NCBI GenBank assembly: GCA_913774355.1
Contig: CAJYGB010000036.1
Span: forward strand, 1-41,980
Source: an uncultured Chryseobacterium sp.
GTDB taxonomy: Bacteria; Bacteroidota; Bacteroidia; Flavobacteriales; Weeksellaceae
Length of the DNA: 41,980 nt
Direction of reading: 5' to 3'
Part shown: in pieces, positions 26,891 through 34,891 of the stretch
Layout of the letters: every line of letters begins with the position of its first letter
Position numbering within the stretch: position 1 is the first letter of the stretch
Program-made: the position numbers and the translations under genes
Notes under the pieces: generated by a model
Told to the model about the DNA's origin: nothing
Databases searched by the model: none
What the model saw: only the letters and a program-made list of their open reading frames with translations

Positions 26891-27358
26891 TTACAAGCCC
26901 AGACTTGCTAACGATGTAGGTATTGTGAAATATCTGTATTTCAGCTCTATGGTTTCAACAGCAAGTTTGCTTTCTTCCGCATTGAATTCCGACACTTCCC
27001 ATCGTACAGGATAGGCACCGACTACATTCCAGATCATTAACGGAGCTGTAGACTGGAGTCCTCCGGAAAGGGAAATGATAAGATCCCTGGGCTCAAACTC
27101 AAAGTTTTCCATCGCATTTCTGCACCAGCTTATCAATCCTGAACTTACGAGTAATCCGCGTTTAAGAACTAAATTAGGGTATTTGGGGCGTAAAGGAAGC
27201 TGATGGGCGAACCTGTTTTCGCCTCCTTCGGCATATTCTTCAGTGGTAATATCTGTCGATAATCCGGATATGGATTGAAATCTGGAGTCAATACCCTCTG
27301 TTGTCGAAATCCCGTTAACAATAAAAGAGAAACTGGTTGGAGGATATAAAACAGCCAT
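26891..27358 (-). CDS. eCIS inner tube protein, third paralogue
   Basis: A 155-residue tail-tube family protein (gp19/Hcp-like), starting MAVLYPPTSFSFIVNGI. It has the typical features EGIDSRFQSISGLSTDI near the N-terminus, LVLKRGLLVSSGLISWCRNA in the middle, and a closing LAVETIELKYRYF strand. It is clearly divergent from the other two tube proteins at 27361-27792 and 29224-29661. It is the tube copy nearest the LysM/spike genes, so it may be the tube-initiator ring that adapts the sixfold tube to the spike; this is inference from gene order. It starts two bases after the preceding tube stop. Confidence 0.88.
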   Translation of the reverse strand: MAVLYPPTSFSFIVNGISTTEGIDSRFQSISGLSTDITTEEYAEGGENRFAHQLPLRPKYPNLVLKRGLLVSSGLISWCRNAMENFEFEPRDLIISLSGGLQSTAPLMIWNVVGAYPVRWEVSEFNAEESKLAVETIELKYRYFTIPTSLASLGL

Positions 27359-27360
27359 GA

Positions 27361-27792
27361 TTAGTTATTTTCAATGGTTAAACCTTCGTGCGCAATTTCC
27401 AGCGTCTCTACAGCGACTTCATTCCCTTCCGCTTTAAGATCCGTAGACTGTAATTTTACAGGGAACGCATTCTTCACTTTCCATACAACGGCAGGCTCTC
27501 CGTTCTCGTCCAGAAGAGAGATCGTGATGGATCTTCTTTCTACTGTGTTCGACTGCATCGTCTGGAACCAGGCATAATATTCGTTGTCTGCCTTGAAGGT
27601 CCCTCTCTTTAGGGTAATGTTGCTGAATTTCTTCAGACCGTTCATCTTGATCTTGCTGAAATCCGGGCTGGCTCCGTGTCGGTATTCGATAACGTCTGTT
27701 TCGATGTTAAGACCCGATACTTCCTGGAATCCTACCTTCGTTCCGCCCCAGTCTACTTCAAAGGCAAACTTTACTAATGGATATGTACTCAT
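27361..27792 (-). CDS. eCIS inner tube protein, copy B
   Basis: A 143-residue tail-tube protein (VKFAFEVDWGGTKVGFQEVS, ITLKRGTFKADNEYYAWFQT, VAVETLEIAHEGLTI). It is almost identical to copy A at 29224-29661: one difference in the aligned residues (ENGEPAV against ENGNPAV) plus two missing C-terminal residues. Hexameric rings of this family stack into the lumen through which effectors travel. The surrounding DNA is also duplicated, showing a tandem sheath-tube duplication. Confidence 0.95.
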   Translation of the reverse strand: MSTYPLVKFAFEVDWGGTKVGFQEVSGLNIETDVIEYRHGASPDFSKIKMNGLKKFSNITLKRGTFKADNEYYAWFQTMQSNTVERRSITISLLDENGEPAVVWKVKNAFPVKLQSTDLKAEGNEVAVETLEIAHEGLTIENN

Positions 27793-27834
27793 ATTTTTTA
27801 ATTTAATTTTGGTTGATTTTATTTAAGATTAAGC

Positions 27835-29205
27835 TTAAGCTTCCTGCAGCTTGTGAGAGAAACGAAGAATAATAAATTCTGCCGGACGTACCGCAGCCAT
27901 TCCCACTTCGATGATCATTCTTCCTTCCAGGATATCCTGCGCAGACATCGTTTTATTCAGACCTACGCTTACGTAGTAGGCTTCTTCCGGCTTGCTTCCC
28001 GCCAATGCTCCGTCTTTCCACTGTTCATTAAGGAAATTTTCGATCATTGCCTGTACCTTTACCCATGTATTGGCCGTATTGGCTTCAAAAACGAAACGCT
28101 CGGTGGCTTTTTTCACGGATTCTTCCACCATGTTGAAGAAACGTCTCACCGACACATACCTCCACTCGTTGCTGTTTCCGTCCAGGGTTCTTGCGCCCCA
28201 AACCATAGTTCCCTTACCGGTAAATGTTCTGATCGCGTTGATGGATTTTCCGGAGGTTGCATCTACATTTAAGCTGTCCAGCTCATCAGGAGAAAGTTTC
28301 AAAACAGGTTCCACTACGTAGTTAAGTCCCACGTTAGCAGGTGCTTTGAATACTCCGGAAGTGCTGTCCACTTTGGCGTAAATACCGGCCATTGCGGATG
28401 AAGGCGCCATGACAACCTTTCTTGAAGCAATTACGCTTTGGGCCTGGTTATACAGAGCTGAACTTTTTGTTTTTAACCATGCCACATTATTCTGGTTTGC
28501 AGGCATTGAAACAGGTTGAAGATCTCCATTAACATCTTTTTCTTTAAAACTGCTAATAATAACATCTTTATCCTCAAAACTGTAATTTAAAATCGTCTCC
28601 AACTTCGGATAATAAGCGGCTCCGTATTTTAACCCCTTTGCTGTGATTCCCGTTCTGAAAGCATCTGTATTTCCTACAACATCCATAATCACAAACCGGT
28701 CTTTCATTTCCTCTGCCTGGTTCAATGCACTGTTATATAAACTATAAGCATCTGCAGCGGCTGATAGACCTTCCACATCAGGGAAAACAATAAGTGTCGG
28801 CTCATCTTCTTTTTCCAGTGTTTTCAGTCCGTTTTGTAAATCTGCCAGGATCGGTGCAGCCGGATAACCTGCCGCAGATCCTACGGAAACGATGTAACAT
28901 GGTCCACCACCATTGGCAAAGTACATCTGCATCGCATAATACATTTGGAACTTACCTAATTTGGCAGTATCGAAATTTGCAGAAACCACATTATCTGAAA
29001 TAGAAACAGTGATAGCTCCACCCTCATTTTTTGCTTTTCCGAAAAGTGCTTCATACTCCAACATCGAGGTAATTCTTGTCGGTTCATTTTTCGGTCCTTT
29101 TTCTGTATATCCAACGAAAGCCGGAATAGCAGTTTCTACTTGTGCTACGGATGGCGGGAATTTTGGGATTTCCTCTACGTAGACTCCTGGTGTTTTGTAA
29201 TTCAT
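27835..29205 (-). CDS. eCIS tail sheath protein, short form
   Basis: A 456-residue sheath protein. It has the N-terminal TPGVYVEEIPKFPPSVAQVE arm, PAFVGYTEKGP, FANGGGPCYIVSVG, RFVIMDVVGNT, the MAPSSAMAGIYAKVD segment, and the C-terminal RPAEFIILRFSHKLQEA that forms the inter-subunit handshake. It lacks the long insertions of the other two sheath genes. It is flanked by two near-identical tube genes. Contraction of sheath polymers drives the tube into the target. It may be the bulk sheath protein, but stoichiometry cannot be judged from sequence. Confidence 0.95.
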   Translation of the reverse strand: MNYKTPGVYVEEIPKFPPSVAQVETAIPAFVGYTEKGPKNEPTRITSMLEYEALFGKAKNEGGAITVSISDNVVSANFDTAKLGKFQMYYAMQMYFANGGGPCYIVSVGSAAGYPAAPILADLQNGLKTLEKEDEPTLIVFPDVEGLSAAADAYSLYNSALNQAEEMKDRFVIMDVVGNTDAFRTGITAKGLKYGAAYYPKLETILNYSFEDKDVIISSFKEKDVNGDLQPVSMPANQNNVAWLKTKSSALYNQAQSVIASRKVVMAPSSAMAGIYAKVDSTSGVFKAPANVGLNYVVEPVLKLSPDELDSLNVDATSGKSINAIRTFTGKGTMVWGARTLDGNSNEWRYVSVRRFFNMVEESVKKATERFVFEANTANTWVKVQAMIENFLNEQWKDGALAGSKPEEAYYVSVGLNKTMSAQDILEGRMIIEVGMAAVRPAEFIILRFSHKLQEA

Positions 29206-29223
29206 TTGTTAAAAATTTTAAAA

Positions 29224-29661
29224 TTAATTGGCGTTATTTTCAATGGTTAAACCTTCGTGTGCGATTTCCAGCGTCTCTACAGCAACTTCATTCCCTTCCG
29301 CTTTAAGATCCGTAGACTGTAACTTTACAGGGAATGCATTCTTCACTTTCCATACGACAGCAGGATTTCCGTTCTCGTCCAGAAGAGAGATCGTGATGGA
29401 TCTTCTTTCTACCGTATTGGACTGCATCGTCTGGAACCAGGCATAATATTCGTTGTCTGCCTTGAAGGTCCCTCTCTTCAGGGTAATATTGCTGAATTTC
29501 TTCAGACCGTTCATCTTGATCTTGCTGAAATCCGGGCTGGCTCCGTGTCGGTATTCGATAACGTCTGTTTCGATGTTAAGACCCGATACTTCCTGGAACC
29601 CTACTTTGGTCCCGCCCCAGTCTACTTCAAAGGCAAACTTTACTAATGGATATGTACTCAT
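29224..29661 (-). CDS. eCIS inner tube protein, copy A
   Basis: A 145-residue tail-tube protein nearly identical to copy B at 27361-27792 in both protein and DNA, including the upstream untranslated bases. It sits between two sheath genes. A near-identical pair points to recent duplication or ongoing gene conversion. Both copies have intact frames and starts. Confidence 0.95.
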   Translation of the reverse strand: MSTYPLVKFAFEVDWGGTKVGFQEVSGLNIETDVIEYRHGASPDFSKIKMNGLKKFSNITLKRGTFKADNEYYAWFQTMQSNTVERRSITISLLDENGNPAVVWKVKNAFPVKLQSTDLKAEGNEVAVETLEIAHEGLTIENNAN

Positions 29662-29705
29662 ATTTTTTAATTTAATTTTGGTTGATTTTATTTAAAGGTT
29701 AAAGC

Positions 29706-31406
29706 TTAGGCTTCCTGCAGCTTGTGAGAAAAACGAAGAATAATAAATTCTGCAGGACGTACCGCAGCCATTCCCACTTCGATGATCATTCTGCCTTCCA
29801 GGATATCCTGGGCAGACATCGTTTTGTTAAGACCTACGCTTACATAGTAGGCTTCTTCAGGCTTGCTTCCGGCTAATGCTCCGTCTCTCCACTGCTGATT
29901 CAGGAAATTTTCGATCATGGTCTGTACACGAACCCATGTATTTGCTGTATTGGGCTCGAATACAAAACGTTCAGTAGATTTCTTCACAGATTCTTCCACC
30001 ATGTTGAAGAAACGTCTCACTGAAACATACCTCCATTCGTTGCTGTTTCCGTCCAGGGTTCTTGCGCCCCAAACCATAGTTCCTTTACCGGTAAATGTTC
30101 TGATCGCGTTGATGGATTTTCCGGCGACAGCATCTACATTGAGACCGTCCTGTCTTTCCTGGGAAATTTTTTCCGTTGGTGCTATCACATAATTAAGTCC
30201 TACGTTAGCAGGTGCTTTGAATACTCCGGAAGTACTGTCCACTTTGGCGTAAATACCGGCCATTGCGGATGAAGGCGCCATGACAACCTGCTTTGAAGCA
30301 ATGGCATTTTTAGCCTGGTTGTATAAGTCTGAATTTAAAGATTTTAAACCAGCCAGATTCGCTACGCCTGAGGCACCCGTCACCAGTACTTTAGTCTCAT
30401 CGAAATCATAGCTTAGAATGGTTTTTAAATTCGGATAATAAGCTGCACCATATTTCAATCCTGATCCGATTACTTTGCTTCTGAAAATAACGTCGTCTCC
30501 CAGAACATCCATGATAACGAAACGGTCTTTCATAAACTCGGCTTGGCTTAAAGCGCTGTTGTATAAAGAATAAGCTTTCGTAATATCCGCAGCATTAGAT
30601 TTAGTATTTACATTAGCTGCATTAGCAGAGGCTGCGGTCGCTATAGCGGTAGCAGTAGCAAGATCAGTATCAAAAGCAGTAGCCACAGCTTGAGCAGCCG
30701 TTTTGGCTGCAGCCAGATTAGCAGCCGTTTTAACAGCAGCAGCAACAGCTTGGGCAGCATTCACTTTATCAGGATTAACAGTAGTTGCGCCGGTATAGCT
30801 ATTTACTTTAGCATCAACAGCATCTAAAGCAGCCTGCAGTGTAACAGCTGCCTGAATAGCATCTGAAACATCTTTGGAAGCCGTCTTGGCATCTGTAGCT
30901 GCGTTCTTATTATTTGTCATTACCTGAGCTGTTGCAGTTGCAGCAGCAACGTCATCAGCATTAGCAACAAGACCTTGAAGATCCGGGAAAACAATGAGTG
31001 TCGGCTCGTCTTCTTTTTTTAATAATTCAAGACCTTTTAATAAAGTTTTATCTGCAGGATTAGTAGAATCCGCCATTACCGGATCCGGATAGTTTCCTAC
31101 AGAAACAATGTAGCATGGCCCGCCACCGTTGGCAAAATACATCTGCATGGCGTAATACATTTTATAATCGCTGATGCTGGTTTGGGTTGCCGTAGCAACA
31201 CCGTCTTTAAAAGCTACAGCGAAATCTTCCTGATTGGCTTTTCCGAAAAGGTTTTCGTACTCCAACATCGAAGAAATTCTGGTTGGTTTCTGAGGCCCTT
31301 TTGCCGTATATCCGACAAAAGCAGGAATTGCCGTTTCAACTTGTGCTACGGAAGGCGGGAATTTTGCCAGCTCCTCCACATAGACTCCAGGGGTTTTGTA
31401 ATTCAT
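29706..31406 (-). CDS. eCIS tail sheath protein with Ala-rich insertion
   Basis: A 566-residue sheath protein. Its N-terminal arm (TPGVYVEELAKFPPSVAQVE) and C-terminal half match the 456-residue sheath almost residue for residue. Between about residues 150 and 278 it carries an extra run of roughly 125 residues. This run is very rich in Ala, Thr, Asp and Val with heptad-like spacing (AVAAAVKTAANLAAAKTAAQ) and is predicted helical. It is inserted just before AYSLYNSALSQAEFMKDRF, a site likely on the outer sheath surface. The insert may form surface spikes or a coiled coil; its function is unknown. The gene is followed at 45 bases by tube copy A. Confidence 0.93.
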   Translation of the reverse strand: MNYKTPGVYVEELAKFPPSVAQVETAIPAFVGYTAKGPQKPTRISSMLEYENLFGKANQEDFAVAFKDGVATATQTSISDYKMYYAMQMYFANGGGPCYIVSVGNYPDPVMADSTNPADKTLLKGLELLKKEDEPTLIVFPDLQGLVANADDVAAATATAQVMTNNKNAATDAKTASKDVSDAIQAAVTLQAALDAVDAKVNSYTGATTVNPDKVNAAQAVAAAVKTAANLAAAKTAAQAVATAFDTDLATATAIATAASANAANVNTKSNAADITKAYSLYNSALSQAEFMKDRFVIMDVLGDDVIFRSKVIGSGLKYGAAYYPNLKTILSYDFDETKVLVTGASGVANLAGLKSLNSDLYNQAKNAIASKQVVMAPSSAMAGIYAKVDSTSGVFKAPANVGLNYVIAPTEKISQERQDGLNVDAVAGKSINAIRTFTGKGTMVWGARTLDGNSNEWRYVSVRRFFNMVEESVKKSTERFVFEPNTANTWVRVQTMIENFLNQQWRDGALAGSKPEEAYYVSVGLNKTMSAQDILEGRMIIEVGMAAVRPAEFIILRFSHKLQEA

Positions 31407-31482
31407 TTGTTAAAATTTAAAGTTAATATTAATTATTTCTCGAAGCGAAACTTCGAATGGTTATCCGGAATGGATTTGTTTT

Positions 31483-33174
31483 TTAAGATTGTTGTAACTG
31501 ATGAGAGAAATTCAGGGTGATGAATTCTGCGGGACGTACCAATGCCAGTTTTACCGTGACATTCATGGTTTTCGTCTTGGTTTGATCGCCTTTTACGTCA
31601 ACTTGGTAGGCTTCTTCCGGAATGCTGCCGGCCAAAGCACCGTCTTTCCACTGCTGGTTCAGGAAATTTTCCAACGTTGTCCGGGCATGAAGCCATGTGA
31701 ATGATATATTGGGTTCATCAATGAAGTTTACAAGGACCCCGCTTAGGGCGTACCGGATCATGTCATAATATCTCCGCACCTGAATATACTTCCATTCGTT
31801 ATCTTTCCCGTCGTCTTTTTTATCTTTTCCGGAAAGTGTTCTCGCTCCCCAGACCAGGGTACCTTTCCCGCTAAAAGTACGGATCGCATTGATGGATTTC
31901 CCGGTGGAATGGATATTGAGATCCGACTGTTCCTGATCGGAGATTTTTTCGGTGGGGGCAACCACGCCATTGAGGCTTATGTTTGCAGGAGCTTTCCACG
32001 GACCTTTCATACGGTCAACCCTGGCGTATACGCCGGCCATGGCTGAAGAAGGCGGCAGGATTACTTTTAAAGAACGGATTGCTTCTTTAACCCGGTTGTA
32101 TAGTACGGAATGCGAAGCCTGAAGATCTTTCAGGATGATGCCGTCTGCATCTCCTTTTTCATCCTTTGCATTGAGAACAGCGGTTTTCAATGCTTCAAAC
32201 TCCCCGTTGAAGACCGGTGTATTTTCATTAAAATCATCGATAACCCCATCATACAGCGCATCTGAAAGGTATCTTGCATTATCGATCGCCGTCGTTAAGC
32301 CGGTCTTTACATCCGCTGTCTCTTTTACTTTTGCCGCAATATCAATAGCCTGATCCAGTAAATCGGCAAGGACAAAAGAGTTTTCGGATCCACTTGAAAT
32401 TTCGTCGCTTGCCAGGCTTTTCAGTCGATCCAATTCGGCAATCTCATTTGCATAAAAAGAAGCACTGCTCTGCCCGGCTGCCTGTAAACCGGTATGCGTT
32501 ATCGCCGTCTGGGTTTCATCAAAAGCATAATTCAAAAAGGTTTCCAAATGAGGGAAATAAGCAGCGGCGTGGCTGGTTGTATTTATTTTATTTCTGAACT
32601 TTTCAATGGTATTCAGGTTATCCGATTTTATAACAGAGTTTCCGTAATAGGTATCCAGGAGGGCAAACCTGTTTTTGGTTTCATCATCTGCTTTCGCAAT
32701 AGCCAGGTTATAAAGATCATAGCATTCTTCCTGGGCTGTGAGCGATACCGCATCGGTAAAAACAATCAGAACCGGCTCCTTGATTGTATCGGTCATATTT
32801 AATCCCGTTACCAAAGCAGATTTCTGTACGTCCTGATTAGCGGAAGGATATGTTCCGACGGAAACGATATAACAAGGCCCGCCGCCATTGGCGAAGTACA
32901 TCTGAAGTGAATAATACATCAGGAATTTTGCCTGCGGTGCAATAATGGTCACACCTTGTTCATTGTCCTTTAAGCGGATGCTTTCCTTTTTTGCTTTTCC
33001 GAAGTATTGTTCGTATTCTAAAAGAGAGCTGATTTTGAGGGGCTTTGTATAATCTGCAGGCTGCAGCTCGGTATATCCGATGAATGCCGGCACAGCTGAT
33101 TCTGCTAACGAAACCGAATATGGGAGCCTTGTGTTTTCCTGAACGGAAACACCTGGTGTAGTTGGATTTGGCAT
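31483..33174 (-). CDS. eCIS tail sheath protein, divergent long form
   Basis: A 563-residue sheath protein, the most divergent of the three (TPGVSVQENTRLPYSVSLAE, FANGGGPCYIVSVG, VILPPSSAMAGVYARVDRM, RPAEFITLNFSHQLQQS). Its core is conserved, but residues about 229-350 are an insertion of predicted helices (LDRLKSLASDEISSGSE, DLLDQAIDIAAKVKETADV). This sits at a different place from the Ala-rich insertion of the second sheath. In eCIS loci one sheath paralogue often forms a specialised layer near the baseplate or cap; which role applies here cannot be told. It is the first sheath gene after the cap gene. Confidence 0.92.
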   Translation of the reverse strand: MPNPTTPGVSVQENTRLPYSVSLAESAVPAFIGYTELQPADYTKPLKISSLLEYEQYFGKAKKESIRLKDNEQGVTIIAPQAKFLMYYSLQMYFANGGGPCYIVSVGTYPSANQDVQKSALVTGLNMTDTIKEPVLIVFTDAVSLTAQEECYDLYNLAIAKADDETKNRFALLDTYYGNSVIKSDNLNTIEKFRNKINTTSHAAAYFPHLETFLNYAFDETQTAITHTGLQAAGQSSASFYANEIAELDRLKSLASDEISSGSENSFVLADLLDQAIDIAAKVKETADVKTGLTTAIDNARYLSDALYDGVIDDFNENTPVFNGEFEALKTAVLNAKDEKGDADGIILKDLQASHSVLYNRVKEAIRSLKVILPPSSAMAGVYARVDRMKGPWKAPANISLNGVVAPTEKISDQEQSDLNIHSTGKSINAIRTFSGKGTLVWGARTLSGKDKKDDGKDNEWKYIQVRRYYDMIRYALSGVLVNFIDEPNISFTWLHARTTLENFLNQQWKDGALAGSIPEEAYQVDVKGDQTKTKTMNVTVKLALVRPAEFITLNFSHQLQQS

Positions 33175-33209
33175 GTTGAAAATTTAATTAAAGGTTATTC
33201 GTTTTATTT

Positions 33210-33788
33210 TTATGGCTGATCGACCGTGATGCTTTTGATAGCCACCTCATCGATCAAGGTAATGTCTTCCGAATTTACCGCTGCGATTTTGATAACACTG
33301 ATCTTATACAGAACGGAAGGCATTACTTTCCCGCCGAGTAATCCCCAGACGTAACTTAGCTGCTCGAAAGGAACCGAGTACATTTCTGTCCTGAAGCTGA
33401 AATCTTTCGTCCGGTCATTTCCCGGATCTACATATTCCAATACATTTTTCGCCTGAATGACTTCGATAACTTTTGAAATACTGACCAAAGACCCTTCGTA
33501 AGATGCCCTGTTGGCAGAGATCATCACATACAGATTAACGTAAGCGGGATCACTCTCCATTTTCATTTCATATTTAGGGGCCGTCGTACTTATTTGTGTC
33601 TTATGGTATCTCGGAGCATTTTTCAGTGTAGATTCTTCCTGAACGTTCAGCAGTGTAATGATCACCTTATCGCTCAGGCCCGAAGTACCGTCATCATGTT
33701 TTGCCACATCTGCAACAACAACCGTATCATTTATAATGTCTGCATTATTCAGCCGGTCTTTTAAAACAGTCAATACTTTGTTTATCAT
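33210..33788 (-). CDS. eCIS cap / tail terminator, DUF4255 family (Pvc16-like)
   Basis: About 192 residues from the ATG at 33788 (MINKVLTVLKDRLNNADI); a TTG at 33824 is unlikely. The DUF4255 layout is visible: N-terminal helix, central strand YVNLYVMISANRASYEG, then SYVWGLLGGKVMPSVLYKIS. This family caps the distal end of tube and sheath in eCIS particles, setting the end of assembly. It is the first gene of the leftward operon, with a promoter candidate 26 bases upstream of its ATG. Confidence 0.9.
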   Translation of the reverse strand: MINKVLTVLKDRLNNADIINDTVVVADVAKHDDGTSGLSDKVIITLLNVQEESTLKNAPRYHKTQISTTAPKYEMKMESDPAYVNLYVMISANRASYEGSLVSISKVIEVIQAKNVLEYVDPGNDRTKDFSFRTEMYSVPFEQLSYVWGLLGGKVMPSVLYKISVIKIAAVNSEDITLIDEVAIKSITVDQP

Positions 33789-33813
33789 AATTTTGTTCTT
33801 TAGTATTATGGTG

Positions 33814-33846
33814 CAAACATACAATTACCCCTTATCAAAACACAAA
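33814..33846 (-). promoter_or_regulatory. Candidate Bacteroidota promoter of the leftward eCIS operon
   Basis: On the minus strand TATGTTTG (plus 33814-33821) matches the -7 consensus TAnnTTTG, with TTTG (33843-33846) 21 bases upstream as the -33 element. It lies 26 bases before the cap-gene ATG. This fits the promoter type used by the main sigma factor of this phylum. Confidence 0.65.
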
Positions 33847-33849
33847 TAT

Positions 33850-34465
33850 TTCAGAGGTTCAAACCTGTCTTTGCAGTAATTGGGATTTTTATTTTTTCTT
33901 AAAACAAAATATTAAATCACTAACAATCATTATTTTAATTTACCACATAAAAATATTAAAAATGAAAAAAACGCGAACCGGGTATCGGACACAATAGATT
34001 CAGACAGGCATTTCATAGATGGAAGAGAAAAGCCGGAGACTGGAAGTTTATTGTTACTGTTTAATATCCAAAATCCTTCGCTACTGACATGGATCTTCTT
34101 ACTTTTTAACGGATTAAAAATAAGATCTTATTTAAAATTCATCTGGATTTGCATCTTCATAATTAACGTAAATTCGACCGTATTTAATTTCTCCTTAAAG
34201 ATTGTTGAAAAGAAGATTTGAATTCAAATTGGTGATTCAATTCAGGCTTAAACAGATTTTCTATTTGTATAGTAACAGTCGATTTAATTTGATAAAGAAT
34301 TCCTTTGAAAATAATGTTGACAAGAGAAACTTCCAGCATCCAGCTTTCCCCTTCCAGCCTTTTAAACCCAGCTTTTGTTTAGGGTTCACGTTAAAGGAAT
34401 TTTATTTCAGTTGATTTATATTCTTTAATTTTCTCTTTACTGCAAAGACTGAACAGACGTGCCTC
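33850..34465. other. Gene-poor divergent region between the two eCIS operons
   Basis: About 0.6 kb of AT-rich DNA without a convincing gene. It holds an imperfect inverted-repeat pair (34018-34048 and 34328-34359) that may mark a small non-coding mobile or repeat element, and is flanked by promoter candidates on both sides. Confidence 0.5.
34018..34359. repeat. MITE-like element or repeat pair bounded by ~30-bp imperfect inverted repeats
   Basis: The 31 bases at 34018-34048 (core GGAAGAGAAAAGCCGGAGAC) and the reverse complement of 34328-34359 match at roughly 25 of 30 positions, both ending in CTGGAAGTT. The enclosed 280 bases have no coding character. GGAAG-rich intergenic repeats of this sort are familiar in Chryseobacterium-type genomes. 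No target-site duplication was identified. Confidence 0.45.
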
Positions 34466-34469
34466 ATCA

Positions 34470-34501
34470 TTCGTAAAACAGATTTTCTTCTTCTAATTTT
34501 G
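34470..34501 (+). promoter_or_regulatory. Candidate Bacteroidota promoter of the rightward eCIS operon
   Basis: TAATTTTG (34494-34501) matches the -7 consensus TAnnTTTG exactly. TTCG (34470-34473), one base off TTTG, lies 20 bases upstream. It ends 26 bases before the ATG of the 104-residue gene. Confidence 0.6.
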
Positions 34502-34527
34502 ACCCCATCAATTTAAAACCTAATCCA

Positions 34528-34842
34528 ATGAATATTAAGAAAATCTTCGACCAGCGCAATGAAATCATTGAAGGCCATCTCAACGAACTACGCTCAAAAA
34601 TAGGACTGGCGGATCAAAAAGAGGAATACATCTATGCCGTAAGGGAAGAAATCTGTAATGCCTGCCCTCTGAAAAACGGCAACAACTGTGATACCCAGAA
34701 ATGGATCAATCCCAGGACTATGGAAGTAGCCGCCGCACCGAAAGAAGGCTTTATCCGGGGCTGCGGGTGCAGGCTGAGTGCCAAACAGAAATCGAAGTCC
34801 AGCCTTTGCCCTGCCGGCTTTTGGGGAGGTGAATTCAACTAA
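34528..34842 (+). CDS. Small Cys-rich protein, first gene of the tape-measure operon
   Basis: A 104-residue protein with seven Cys residues in two clusters: CNACPLKNGNNC (residues about 48-59) and GCGCRLSAKQ ... CPAGFWGG near the C-terminus. The pattern suggests a metal-binding (zinc or Fe-S) fold. Similar small proteins occur in Bacteroidota phage and phage-tail regions, but I know of no assigned function. The N-terminal third is a charged helix (IIEGHLNELRSKIGLADQKE). It lies 49 bases before the tape-measure gene on the same strand and has the only clear promoter in front of it, so it is probably co-expressed with the tape measure and ATPase. An assembly or redox-sensing role would be speculation. 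Confidence 0.75.
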   Translation: MNIKKIFDQRNEIIEGHLNELRSKIGLADQKEEYIYAVREEICNACPLKNGNNCDTQKWINPRTMEVAAAPKEGFIRGCGCRLSAKQKSKSSLCPAGFWGGEFN

Positions 34843-34891
34843 ACACCATCTATCCGGCAAATAACCATACCATCATTTAAAACCATTTCAT

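Larger units (their letters stand above)
27361..29661 (-). repeat. Tandem duplication of a sheath-end/tube block
   Basis: The tube genes 27361-27792 and 29224-29661, the roughly 45-60 intergenic bases upstream of each, and the adjoining 3' part of each upstream sheath gene are highly similar, with an offset of about 1869 bases. The same intergenic words recur (TTTAATTTTGGTTGATTT). The similarity extends well into the sheath genes (27835-28450 against 29706-30320). Confidence 0.9.

Noticed and set aside
34202..34414. Plus-strand 70-codon frame in the divergent region
   Set aside because: Phe/Leu/Lys-rich translation of AT-rich DNA that runs through the inverted repeat; no support as a gene.
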